NCBI GenBank assembly: GCA_003255065.1
Contig: QAOA01008044.1
Location: forward strand, 88,902-152,901
DNA from: Cercis canadensis
Taxonomy: Eukaryota; Streptophyta; Magnoliopsida; Fabales; Fabaceae
DNA length: 64,000 bases
Reading direction: 5' to 3'
The notes under the pieces are model-generated. The model saw only the letters and a program-made list of their open reading frames with translations, did no database searches and had not been told where the DNA came from. Below are positions 11,700 to 22,241 of this stretch, piece after piece (position 1 is the first letter of the stretch; each line of letters begins with the position of its first letter). The position numbers were made by a program, and so were the translations under genes.

Positions 11700-13440
11700 A
11701 TTTCATTTCCTCCATTTCCTTTCACCGAGAGACCGAGCTTCCTTCTCCATTTTCTTCAAGCTTCGAACTTTGGTGGAGGCGGCGTCCAAGTGAGTTGACT
11801 GCTCTTCCTTTAGCTAGGTCTCTCTATCCGAAATCTCCTCTATCCTCTCTCTTGCTTTGGCAATAATAGCCACAACCTTCACTTTACAGGTATATATAGT
11901 TACCATTTTTCCAACTAGAAAAAACAACATACTTTGAATCTTCTCTCTATTAATTCTGTTAATGAAACTAATAATGTCTTCCATTGTAAATCACTTAGGA
12001 TGGAACTTCTCACTACATGAAAGGCCTTTTTCTCCTGCTCTGCTACATTGTGATTGGGGCATGTTTCTTTGTACAGAGAACACCATTTAGTTAAGAACTC
12101 TATGGAATTAACTGCAGTCAATTTAATTGCAGGCATTGGCCTATCTATCTGGATCACTCCCTGAGATGAAGGATAGCAGCATCCAACCTGGAAAAGATAT
12201 TCAATGGATTTGTTATTCGTTGGAAAAGCTCTATCTTGAATGCTTTTATTTAAGTTGATGTTATAGTAGGAAGCATTATACTATTTGCTCTATCTCTTGA
12301 TTGGTCCCAGCACCCCCATCCCCTTTACAACAAAAGGAAAAGAGAAAAATAGTAAGTTGTCTGCATTTTCTAAATAATAATTTTTTGCAAGACCACCTCA
12401 CACACATAATCAGGTCTACATTAATCTATGTTTCAGTGATTGAGACAACCTCCGGGTTTTCCTTTCCTCTGATATAACATAATGTTTTGTCACATAATTG
12501 GAAAGATAAGATTTATACATCAGAGAGATGCCTCCCCACGAACTACATATATTTGATAATTATGTGGATCTATCTGGCAGGCTGATTCATTGCATGCTGA
12601 GAAACGAGTTATGGCTCTGGAGGAAGAGGTTATCTTTTTCTCCCCTTGTTTATGTCTTTGGATTCTTCATTGCTTCTGGTTTTTTTATATGGCACAGAAA
12701 AAATTGTAGCATTTAATTTTCAATGTTTAATTGAAAGTTCTACTGATCTGAGAAATAGACTTGGAAATGCTTAGGTACAACTTCTTTGGGCTACTTTGAG
12801 AAGGAACAACTTTGATCTCCATATTTTAGAATTTAAAGCACAAGATACTGAAGATAGACTGGGAGAGGTTACTTCTCTAGTTGAAAAGATTTGCATCCAT
12901 GCAATCATATAATATTGTATATATATATATATATATTCTTTGTTCTTTTTGACATACTAGTTTTAGAGGTACATGGCCCATATTGAGAAAGAAATTATCC
13001 AAAATATTTTTCTGAAACCTTCATTCAAGGTCATACCTAGTAGTCTTGGATTCTTACCTATGTGGAAAGAACCGTAGGTTGAGGACTAATGAAATACATT
13101 TGAAGTGTTGAGAGCACAACTGCATGTTGCCTGTAGAGAAAGCCAATTTTCCTGAAATACATGAAATATTCATTCTAGAATATTCTTGTTGGTGCTCCAA
13201 GATTAATTTGGTTTATCCCTTTTATTTTTATTTTCTTGAAGAGAGACATGTATCCCATACTGTTACTGAACTTCTCTTTTCTCAAGATAGAACCATCAAG
13301 CTTAAAGAGTCTTAGCTGAGAAATATCCTTGCTTAGTTGAACTTATACTTTATATTTTCCATTCAGATGGGTGACATTGTGATGGAAAAGTGGATTCAAG
13401 TTTAGCATCTTGAGCAAGCTCTTCACATTGCTAAAGTATA
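11700..13440 (+). pseudogene. Relic of a multi-exon coiled-coil gene inside the element
   Basis: After a C/T-rich leader (11670-11790) come several short exon-like pieces in one orientation, each near splice-like signals: 'ADSLHAEKRVMALEEE' (about 12580-12628), 'LLWATLRRNNFDLHILEF' followed by 'KAQDTEDRLGE' (about 12780-12867), 'YMAHIEKEI' (about 12970), 'VLRAQLHVACRE' (about 13107) and, after an in-frame stop, 'HLEQALHIAK' (about 13405-13436). The heptad-like Leu/Ala/Glu pattern suggests a coiled-coil protein. I cannot name the parent gene. It looks like captured or element-borne gene sequence that no longer codes. Confidence 0.35.
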
Positions 13441-13559
13441 TGAAGTTCATTTTATTTTTTTTCAGTTTTTGAATATTTCAAAACTTTAACTCATATATGT
13501 ATTATGTTCAAAGTGTTATTTTAAATTTCTTGTCTTTCTGTTAATACATATTGTGTAAA

Positions 13560-13840
13560 ACTCTAATGCAATTGCACGTTATCGTTTTCAAGTAATAAAG
13601 TGATAAATAGAGTATCGTCCCATGGAGACTGTGGTTATTAAATACTAAAATTTGGTGTATTCCAATTTTATCTAGACAATCAAGAAAGTCAAGAATTTAT
13701 ACCGAACATTAATTAAAATGCAATAATTATAAAAGAGGTTGAAATACGGATGAGAAATATCTAGGTCTTTTGATTTCACCATAGCTAGATTCATTACTCC
13801 TACTTCATTAACAAAAAACTATCTTCTTAATTACTAGTGA
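13560..13840. repeat. Retroelement-like sequence of unknown class
   Basis: Contains the phrase AGTAATAAAGTGATAAATAG followed by AGTATCGTCCCATGGAGAC. I recall sequences of this style from non-autonomous LTR elements in other plants; that is memory, not a comparison. No coding sequence. Confidence 0.3.
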
Positions 13841-14720
13841 TAAACAATATTTTTATATAGTAATTAACCCTCATATTTAGTCTCTTAAACCTCTTTTGGG
13901 CAGATTTGATTGGGCTTGGGCCGCATTTCATTAGTTGGTTTCCAATTGGGCTTAATTGTGTTTTTCAGCATTACTAGGAACTTTACACTGTCTTTGCTTT
14001 TCGGGCATAACTTGAGTTCTAGATATCTTATAATCTTTAATCTTACCTTGTAGGAAAGCTGAGAGAATTCTATACAACTTTGATTCAGAGCTCCAAAGCT
14101 AATTCTGATGTCCAGTAGGTCATTTTTGGCTTGGAAGTCAAAGTAAAGATGTTGTCACTGGACCCTGACCCATATGAAGGGATTAAGCCATAATTGGGAT
14201 GTGTGTGTTGTTTGAACTTGAACCTAGTACCATTGGATAGATAAGACATAAAGCTTCAACTCTTATGAAGACCACTTCTCCAAAATGTGGAGTTTTTATG
14301 GTGCTATTTCCCCTTGAAGTCAACTGATGGGTCCAGAGAGCTGTTTAAATAGGCCTAACTTTTTCATCCTAGGCCCAATTAAGCCTAACTCGGGGCCCAA
14401 TTAAAGCTAAGGTCCAGGAGATTAATTCTAACCTAGGGTTAATCTAGGTGTGCAATTAATTTAGGGGGTTACAAGTAGGTTAAAGAGGCAGACGTTTTTG
14501 GTATTCTAGACTAAACAGTTTTTAGTAGACAGTTTTCTTTACCTCTTTTGTTCATTCTAGAGACTCATTTTTCTATTGCTTCCTTTCTCCATTGGAGCTC
14601 GGATTTGATGAGTTTTGTAACCAAGTGATGAGCTGCCAAGGCTCTCCAAATTAGTGAAAGTTTAAAGTCGGTTTACCAAAGCTACTTGTAGTATAAGGCA
14701 ACACCAAGTCGAACCAAAGG
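13841..14720 (+). repeat. LTR-like dispersed repeat, copy 1
   Basis: Shares order and wording with 17472-18290 (same strand) and, inverted, with 15336-16065: AATTAACC(C/T)TCATATTTA, then GGGCTTGG, then TTACCTTGTAGGAAAGCT, then the 'CTGACCCA.ATG' and 'CTTGAA.CTAG..CCATTGGA' blocks, ending near TTGTAACCAAG. Three diverged copies in two orientations fit a non-autonomous LTR element family. No protein-coding sequence. Confidence 0.5.
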
Positions 14721-15335
14721 ATTAATCTAGTTAGGGAATCCAATTAGGGAGTTAATTAAACAGGGGTTTTTGTTTGTATAAGTGATTAACAGAAATTGAT
14801 TAAAAGTGGTAAACTGATTTAAGGAAAACAACCAATCCAAGTCTAATTGATTCTGATTTTAATCCATCCTTGATTTCAGAGAATCCATTCAATTATTAAC
14901 CTAGTTCTTGTCCTTAGAACACATCAAGAAGCCTCTCAGTATTCTATGGATATCCACTGGTTAAGCAACCAGAATTTGTGATCAACTAAGACTAAATGAA
15001 TTAAGCATTCATTCAAATCCAGTTTTACCTAAGTCCAGAATCTAGCCAAGGGTAAACAATCCATCCAAAAGCTTAGAAACATTGATTAACCTTTAATTTC
15101 CTCTTTTATCACATGCAATTAAGCAATCAACACATGAAAATCCCAATCCGAATTTAAGCAATTCAAACAGAATATTTCAGAGGAAGGAAAGAAGTAGATT
15201 AACCACTAAATGAATAACAATCAAAGCATAATCTCATAATTAATAATCAGAACAGCCAAAACCTAATTTCATTTGAGTATTCAGCCCTCCATGAACAAGA
15301 GAAACCAAGTTTACGAAAATATCTAGAGAGAAAAC

Positions 15336-16065
15336 TTAGAGACTAAGAAAACTAAACAAGTTGTCTACAAAATATCTTTTAAAATATCCTAATGAATTTC
15401 GGCTGCCTCTTTCTGAGCATATAAACCTCCAAAAATATATGTACATCCAAACTGATCTTAGGGCAGATGCATTCCCATGGGCCTTAGCTTTCATTGGGCT
15501 TTGGTTTGGGCTCAATTGGACTTGTAATGAAGAAGTTAGGCTCATTTAAGTGCCAACAGGTCTCTGGAACCATCAGCCAAATTAGACAAATAATAAGATC
15601 ATCTAAAAGACACAATTCAGTGAATTGGTCTTCACAACAATTTAAGCTCTGCAGCTTAGCTTTCCAATGTGACTAGTTTCAAGTCCATGCGACACCTACA
15701 GCTCAAGTTATGGTCCAAACACTACATGTGGGTCAGGATCCTGCGACAGCATCTCTTCTCTGGATTCCAGGCTGCATATGACCAGCTAGAGGTCCGAATT
15801 AGACTTGGGGCTCTGAATCAAAGTTGTATAGCTGTCTCTCAGTTTTCATACAAGGTAAGATTCAAAATTATTAGAAGTCTAAAACTCAAGTTATTGCTGA
15901 AAAACAGAGAGTGCATAAAATGCCCAATATTGCTGAAAAATACATTTAGGCCGAATTTGATCCAAACTCATGAAATATGGCCCAAGCCCACTCAATTCAG
16001 CCCAAAAGGGGTTTAAAAGACTAAATATGAAGGTTAACTACTATATAAAAAGTATGTTCATCACC
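15336..16065 (-). repeat. LTR-like dispersed repeat, copy 2 (inverted)
   Basis: Read on the minus strand it repeats the block order of copies 1 and 3 (TAACCTTCATATTTAGTC, GGGCTTGGGCCATATTTC, TTACCTTGTATGAAAACTGA, ACTTGAAACTAGTCACATTG). The open frames on it are chance. Confidence 0.5.
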
Positions 16066-16800
16066 AAGCTAGACTCCTAATTGAATTCGGTTTGATTTTG
16101 AGATTCTGTATTTATTTGATTCAAGTTTAATACAATTTTGTTCTTCTATGGATTTCCGCCTTGCCTTGGTTTTTATATGGATTATGGAGATTTCTATTGT
16201 TCTTATGAATGTTGAGGTATGAAATAGAATTTAGATTGATTAATCTTTAATCTGTTGCATGAATCTAGAGAAGCTTTGTGCTAATTGATGTTCGGTTTTA
16301 GGTTAAACAACTAATTACTAATTTTGTGTGACTGCAAGGATTAGTGATGTATGTGGTTAAATCAAATTCTAAATGACAATTCAATAGAAACACTTAGTTA
16401 TAATTAGAGATTTTGGTTGTGACTAAACTTAATTAGTAGTGCTGCCTTAAGACTTTATTAATCATGTTCAATCTAGGATGAATTAAACCAATTCTTGATG
16501 GATGTCTAGCTAGGTTACATTTTTATCAACTGATTTAATCCCTGTTTAATTCTATAATTTACAATTTGGCAATATAATTTGTGTTCAAAAATCCCCAGTT
16601 AGTAATCTTGAAGTTGTTAACTAGTCATTGCATTCCCTGAGAGACTTCCTGGATCATGCTTGTATTGCATTCTTTAAAGGGGATTTGGTTTAATTTAATT
16701 GGATAGCGATAATTCCAATCAACTAGCCAAGAATCCTAAATTATCCATTAGTCTTTCCTAAGGTTAAACAAAATTGTTTCTAAGCATTAATTCACTATAT
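16066..16800 (+). repeat. Direct repeat R2, copy 1
   Basis: Begins CTAGACTCCTAATTGAATTC and runs parallel to 18284-18985 with the same landmarks: 'GGATGTCTAGCTAGGTTAC', 'GAGAGACTTCC.GGATCATGC', 'TTTAATTTAATTGGAT'. Non-coding; probably the internal part of the same retroelement family. The CACTA element at 16852 starts just beyond it. Confidence 0.5.
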
Positions 16801-17471
16801 TCTTATGTGTATTAGACTACCCAGAAATTCATCTCCACTACAAGAAAAATGTTTTTTACTCACGGACTAAAATTTTGTGAGAAAATCTCAACACTTATCA
16901 CGAATTTTCTCATGGAAGGTGACTGTTGAGATTTTCTCATGGACAAGATTGTTCGTGAGAAAAATTCGTGAGAAAGTCCATGAGAAATCATGTCCCAACT
17001 ATCGCTATTAATGTGTTCACTTTTCTCACAGAAAGGGTCCGTGAGAAATATTGAATTTTCTCACAGACAACTGAATCCATGAGAAAGTCAATGAGAAACT
17101 TCAACGCACCGTTTCACTTAAAATTTAAATTTTTTTAGGATTTTTCTCATGGAAAAAATTCGTGAGGAAGTCTGTGAGAAAACCTATTTTTCTTCTTCGT
17201 AACGAACTTGCCACTACCATTCTCCATTTTCAAAGGTTTCAAGCTTTTTGTCTCTCTTCTCTCTTCCCTCTTGGCCTAAGGTGTTTTTGCACCATTCTTG
17301 GTGGTGATTGGTGGGTTTTCCGGTAGTTCACCCCTAGATTCGGCCTATTGGTTCAGTTTCTCCATTTGTAGCGCATTGAGGTAGGTATTTAAATATGCTT
17401 GATCAAATCATCACATGGTTAACTTAGGTATATGAATGTCTAGTAGAACTTGAGTTGGAATGAATCTAGAT

Positions 17472-18290
17472 AGCTGATAATCACGCTTTTATACAATAAT
17501 TAACCTTCATATTTAATGTCTTAATTCTTTTTTAGTGCTTAATTGAGTGGGCTTGGCCATATTTCATAAGTTTGGGTTCATGTTGGGCTTAATTGTTTTA
17601 TTCAGCACTATTAGGGTTTTGATATTGTTTCTGTATTTTGGGTATATCTTTAGTTCTGTATGTCTAAAAATTATGAATCTTGCCTTGTAGGAAAGCTAAG
17701 AGGATTATCTACAACTTTCATTCAGACCTCCAAGGCAATTTCGGACGTTCAGTGGGTAAACTTTGACCCGAAAGTCAGAGCAGAGATGCTGCCACTGGAA
17801 TCTGACCCACATGCAGAGTTTGGACCATAACTTTGGTTGTAGGTGTCTTATGGACTTGAAACTAGTTCCATTGGAAATCTTAGACGTAGGGCTTCAATTG
17901 TTGTGAAGGTCGGTTCTCCAAATTATGTCTTTTATATGGTCTTATGGCCTATCAAAACTGGCTGATTACTCTAGAGACCTCTTAAGACCTAATTGGGCTT
18001 AACTCCCTCAATTCAGGCCCAATAAGGCCCAAACCGGAGCTCATTTGAAGCTGAGATCCAGAGGTTTAAACCTAGGTTAAGAGTAATTTGGGTGTGCACT
18101 AAAATTCTAATGTTATAATTAGGTTAAAAGAGGCAGCGTTTTCATGATTTCTAGCTAGATAGTTTTTAGGCAGCTTTTGTTTTCTCTCTTATATTTTCTG
18201 GAGCTCTTTGAACTTTGGCCTTCTTCCTCCATTGGAGCTTTGATTTCATGACCATGGAAGAGTAGAACTCTTGTAACCAAGTTAGACTCC
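17472..18290 (+). repeat. LTR-like dispersed repeat, copy 3
   Basis: Same block order as 13841-14720, including CAATAATTAACCTTCATATTTA, TTGCCTTGTAGGAAAGCTAA and GACTTGAAACTAGTTCCATT. Ends near CTTGTAACCAAG. Lies inside the long leader intron of the CACTA element. Confidence 0.5.
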
Positions 18291-18985
18291 TGATTAAATT
18301 CGGTTTTGTTTTTAAGATTATGTACTTAATTGAATTAAACTTAATGCAATTATTCTTCTTTGGATTTCTACCTTGCTTTAATCTTTGTATGTGTTCATGG
18401 AGATCTTTGTGATTTATATGGATGTTGAAGTAAGAAACAAAATGTTGATTGATCAATCTTTAATCAGTGGTAAGAATTCAGAGAAGCTATGTCATGCTAA
18501 TTAAATGTTCAGTTTTTAGATTAATCACTAATTGCTTAGTCTTTGTGATTACAAGATTAGTGATTGCATGTGATTAATTGAATCCTGAGTGATAACTCAG
18601 TAGGAGCAAATTAGTGATAATTAGAGATTTCAATTGTGATTAAACTCAATTAGTAGTGTTGCCGCATTAAGGTTTGATAACTTATGTTAATCTAGGATTG
18701 ATCAAACCGGTTTTTGATGGATGTCTAGCTAGGTTACGTTTTTAATCAACCTAATTAATCCTTGTTTAATTCTGCATTTTCTAATTTGACAATACAATTT
18801 GTTTCAAAAATCCCATGTTCTTAATCTTGAATTAGTCAATTACACATTGCATTCCTTGAGAGACTTCCCGGATCATGCCTTCTATTATTACATTATAATT
18901 AGGGGATTCGATTTAATTTAATTGGATTAGCGATAAGTCCGATCAATAGCCTAGGTTAGGCAGTAAGAGATCCCTTTGGAGTTCT
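18284..18985 (+). repeat. Direct repeat R2, copy 2
   Basis: Diverged parallel copy of 16066-16800, starting TTAGACTCCTGATTAAATTC. Copies 2 and 3 of the LTR-like repeat both abut R2, although copy 2 is inverted. Confidence 0.5.
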
Positions 18986-19670
18986 ATCACCTTACAAATT
19001 CAGTCACATGCATATTATGTTTATCTTTATCAGTTATTGTATTTCGGTTTGTAGAATGGAAGTAACTGTTTAATTTCTTTTGCAAATTCCCATAGTTACT
19101 TATTATTGTAATTGATGATGAAGTTCTACACTTTAATATGAATTAATTTCATTTTTTCTGCCATTAAACCACTATCACCCTAGATGCAGTTGTAATCTAT
19201 AAATGTTTAGATTTTTGGTTTATATTTACAAGCATTTGATTCTCTAAGGAGTTTCTGATTGAAGAGCTGATGATTGTGCTGTAATTCATGTTCTCTGATT
19301 GACATCCAACTTCTAAGGTTTTTATTCAAATATATAACCCCATGTGATTTCATAATTGTAGTTATGTTAGTTTTATATGGTGAGTAAATTATAGCAAGTC
19401 TGAGCGTAAGTTTCCATGGATTGTGGGTTTTGATATGAGAATGGGAGAGAATCATAATAGACTTTTGGTACAAATTTGTATGCTGATATATGTAGATCTT
19501 GTTTATCTTTGTCTACTTCCTGCTCTTTTTTGTTTTTCTTCTTTGGTAACTTCCCTGTGCTAAAATTTGGAATGCTTGTAGAAATCTTGTGATTCTATGT
19601 ATTTGTATGGAATTTTGAATTTCTAGAATGTTCAATTTTTAGGGGAGACTCTGTCTAATTTTTTATCTAT

Positions 19671-19935
19671 GGTTTGGGGTTAGGGTTTAGCGATTACATG
19701 AAAGGGTTTAGGGTTTGGAGCTTAGGAGTTTGGGGTTTAAGGGTAAATATTTAGTGTTTAGGGATTAAGGTTTAGAGTTTAGGATTTAAGGTTTTGGGGT
19801 TTAATGGTTAGGGTTTTAGGGGTTTGGGGTTTTAGGGTTTGATGTTAAAGGGTTAGAGTTTGGCATTTAGGGATTAGGGTTTAAGATTCAAGATTTAGGG
19901 TTTAGGGCTTAGTGTTTTAGGATTTAGGATTTTGG
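19671..19935 (+). repeat. Degenerate telomere-like tract (TTTAGGG-related)
   Basis: About 265 bp of G/T-rich sequence built from TTTAGGG, GGTTTAGGGTTT, TTTGGGG and close variants, all in the same strand sense. TTTAGGG is the plant telomere repeat. The units are too degenerate for a functional telomere, so this is an interstitial telomere-like satellite or G-rich slippage tract in the CACTA leader intron. Confidence 0.7.
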
Positions 19936-20004
19936 TTTGACTTTAAAAATTTATGCTTTTATTGTTCTAACATTTTCATTGGTTTTATTTAAATTGTATG
20001 ATAG

Positions 20005-21848
20005 ATGTCAGACTACTCAAAACAGTCATTTCCCATAGTTGGGCCATCGTCCAAGAAGGACAGAGGCAAGGCTGTTGCTCAGGCTTCTCAGACCAAGCCG
20101 GCTTTGTCTATGTTCATGCCGACCCTGGGGTTGGCACGCACTCCATTGCCCATTGCAACGGGGGACAGGTGCTCAAGAGCCACAGCCCCAAGCTCGGCAT
20201 CGTTGGGCGTTGCGGGGTTGTCTTAAGCGAGTCCGTCCATTTCGAACTTTCCACGACAATGACCGGGCTTCTGACTGTTTTATGGTCAGCTGGTTATTGT
20301 GCCACATGAGAGGAAGGAGTAAGTTAATTCTAATATTTGTTATTTGAATGTTTTTTATTACTTTATTTCTATTACTTAACAATTAACTATGTTTATTTTT
20401 TTCCAGCTTTAACCCTTCCAAGGAGCCCATGAACGTACTTTCGATTGTCTACAAGTCGAAGTNGCCGTTGCGGGGTTGTCTCAAGCGAGTCCGTCCATTT
20501 CGAACTTTCCACGACAATGACCGGGCTTCTGACTGTTTGATGGTCAGCTGGTTATTGTGCCACATGAGAAGAAGGAGTAAGTTAATTCTAATATTTGTTA
20601 TTTGAATGTTTTTTATTACTTTATTTCTATTACTTAACAATTAACTATGTTTATTTTTTTCCAGCTTTAACCCTTCCAAGGAGCCCATGAACGTACTTTC
20701 GATTGTCTACAAGTCGAAGTACAAGGAGCCTTGGCTGGACTTTACCTTAGTTTCTAATGAGGTCAAGGACCTCTGGTGGACAGAGTTTAAGGTAAGAAAT
20801 AATTGATTTAATTTTATTTACTAAGATATTTGGTATCATGTTTACTAGATTTGTCATTCTATTTTCTATTGCAAAGGAGATGTTTCTGGGAGCTCCAGTA
20901 CGAGAGCCAGATTCATAAGGTCTAGCTCTCTAAGTACTCAGACAACATTCGTGCCTCTTTTCGAGACATCAGGATTGGGAAATGCAAGGGCGATTGGTTG
21001 TTTGATGCGGTACTTGAGGCCCTTAGAGCAGTATAGGTCTCTGAGGAGTAGAGGGCTATCTTTGAGAGGAATAAGAAGAATCGTTCCTTAGATCAGGGAC
21101 AAGCATTCCACAGAGGTGACTTTATCATCATCTTCGAGCACAAACGGAGGCTAGTAAGTTTTCTATCTAATAACATTATTTTTTTGCTATATGTGAATTT
21201 ATATTTACTAACAGTTTATATTTTTATTGTAGGCAAAGGAGTTGGGCAGAGAGCCCAACACTCTGGGGGTTTTTCGTCACCTCCAACACAACTCTACTAA
21301 AGGTTGGGTACATCAAAATGCGGAGTTTACTTATGTAAGTATTAAATTGTTCTTAACTCTTTATGTGAGTAATTACATGTACTAATTCACATACTAACCT
21401 AATGGTGTCATCTATGCAGACTGAGTTTGAAAGACATCAGTCTGAGCGCCAGGCCGAGTCCTTTTCTTCTTCTGTCGATGACACTGGGCTATGGCTTGAT
21501 GTCGTATAGCCCAGTGTTGTCAGTGGAAAGAATAAGAAGGGCCAGGTTTTCGGTTTGGGCTCTGAGGTTGGCATTTTGGACTTTGCCTCTACATAGCCTA
21601 CCCAACCCTTAAAGTAGTCAGATCCAGCCTTGTCTGAGGTCCTATCCCAGATGGGGAGCTTGTAGTAGGAGATAGCTCACCTCCGCCAAGTAGCCGACGC
21701 ACTAGATGCGAACGGCATTTCACCTGAGGCACTCATCTCTATACTAGGACAATTACACTAGCAACAACATCCAAGATCTGGTTTGGCCTTGTAGTCCACT
21801 GCTGAGGATGACAAAGCTAATGACTTCGGGACAGAAGAGGAAGACTAG
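20005..21848 (+). pseudogene. CACTA TNP-like transposase gene (Transposase_24/Ptta type), decayed
   Basis: Start at 20005. Exon pieces with good splice signals: 20665-20791 (before GTAAGA), 20877-21153 (before GTAAG), 21233-21334 (before GTAAGT) and 21420-21848 (after TGCAG). The order of blocks matches the plant En/Spm family Transposase_24: 'PWLDFTLVSNEVKDLWWTEF', then 'NIRASFRDIRIGKCKGDWLF', then 'RNKKNRS', then 'LGREPNTLGVF', 'WVHQNAEFTYTEFERHQSER' and an acidic C-terminus. In the element it would act as a DNA-binding accessory or transposase protein. In-frame stops (two consistent with Trp TGG to TAG near 21035-21050, others in the last exon) show it is dead. The N at 20463 adds a false duplication of about 255 bp. 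The family call is from memory of the motif order. Confidence 0.65.
20206..20719. repeat. Unmerged overlap around N at 20463
   Basis: GTTGCGGGGTTGTCT...CAAGTCGAAGT before the N is repeated right after it with a few substitutions (TTAAGCGAG/TCAAGCGAG, AGAGGAAGG/AGAAGAAGG). The duplication includes an intron and part of an exon of the TNP-like gene and is probably an assembly artefact. Confidence 0.75.
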
Positions 21849-22241
21849 TGCTCAGTTGACTTCTATTGTATTTTTTTTTTATTGTATAACATTTTTTATT
21901 AATAAAATTTAGTTATATTTCATTTAATTTTATTTATTAATTTGATTAAATGTTTAGAAAAAATAAATTGTTATTTTAGAAAAAAAAATCCATAAATAAA
22001 AAAATTATTTAAAAAGGTTTTTTTCTCACAGATTTCCACCACCATTGCAAGTGTGAATATATCCATAAGGACTATATTATAAATCCTTAAATCATACCAT
22101 CTTAACTACAGGACTCATCCCATAACCAAATTGTGTCATTTGTACTGATGTTGCATTATCATATCCATCTACATCAGCCATTTCATTATTCAATTTTGAA
22201 CAATACCTCTAATTGTGTCCTTCTTGCCTATAAATCCCACA

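Larger units (their letters stand above)
16852..22036 (+). mobile_element. CACTA (En/Spm) transposon with TNP-like gene, right end truncated
   Basis: The left end reads CACTACAAGAAAAATG, a typical plant CACTA terminus, followed by about 300 bp rich in CATGAGAAA/TTTCTCAC subterminal repeats. A leader exon (to 17380, followed by GTAGGT) leads into an intron that carries LTR-like repeat copy 3, R2 copy 2 and a telomere-like tract, then the decayed TNP-like gene at 20005-21848. Near 22020-22036 the motif TTTTTCTCACAGATTTCC starts what should be the right subterminal region, but the sequence is cut there and the FAR1-like region follows. No right terminus or target duplication was found. Confidence 0.7.

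Noticed and set aside
19671-19935. A true chromosome end
   Set aside because: The TTTAGGG units are degenerate and followed by a transposon gene, so it is interstitial.
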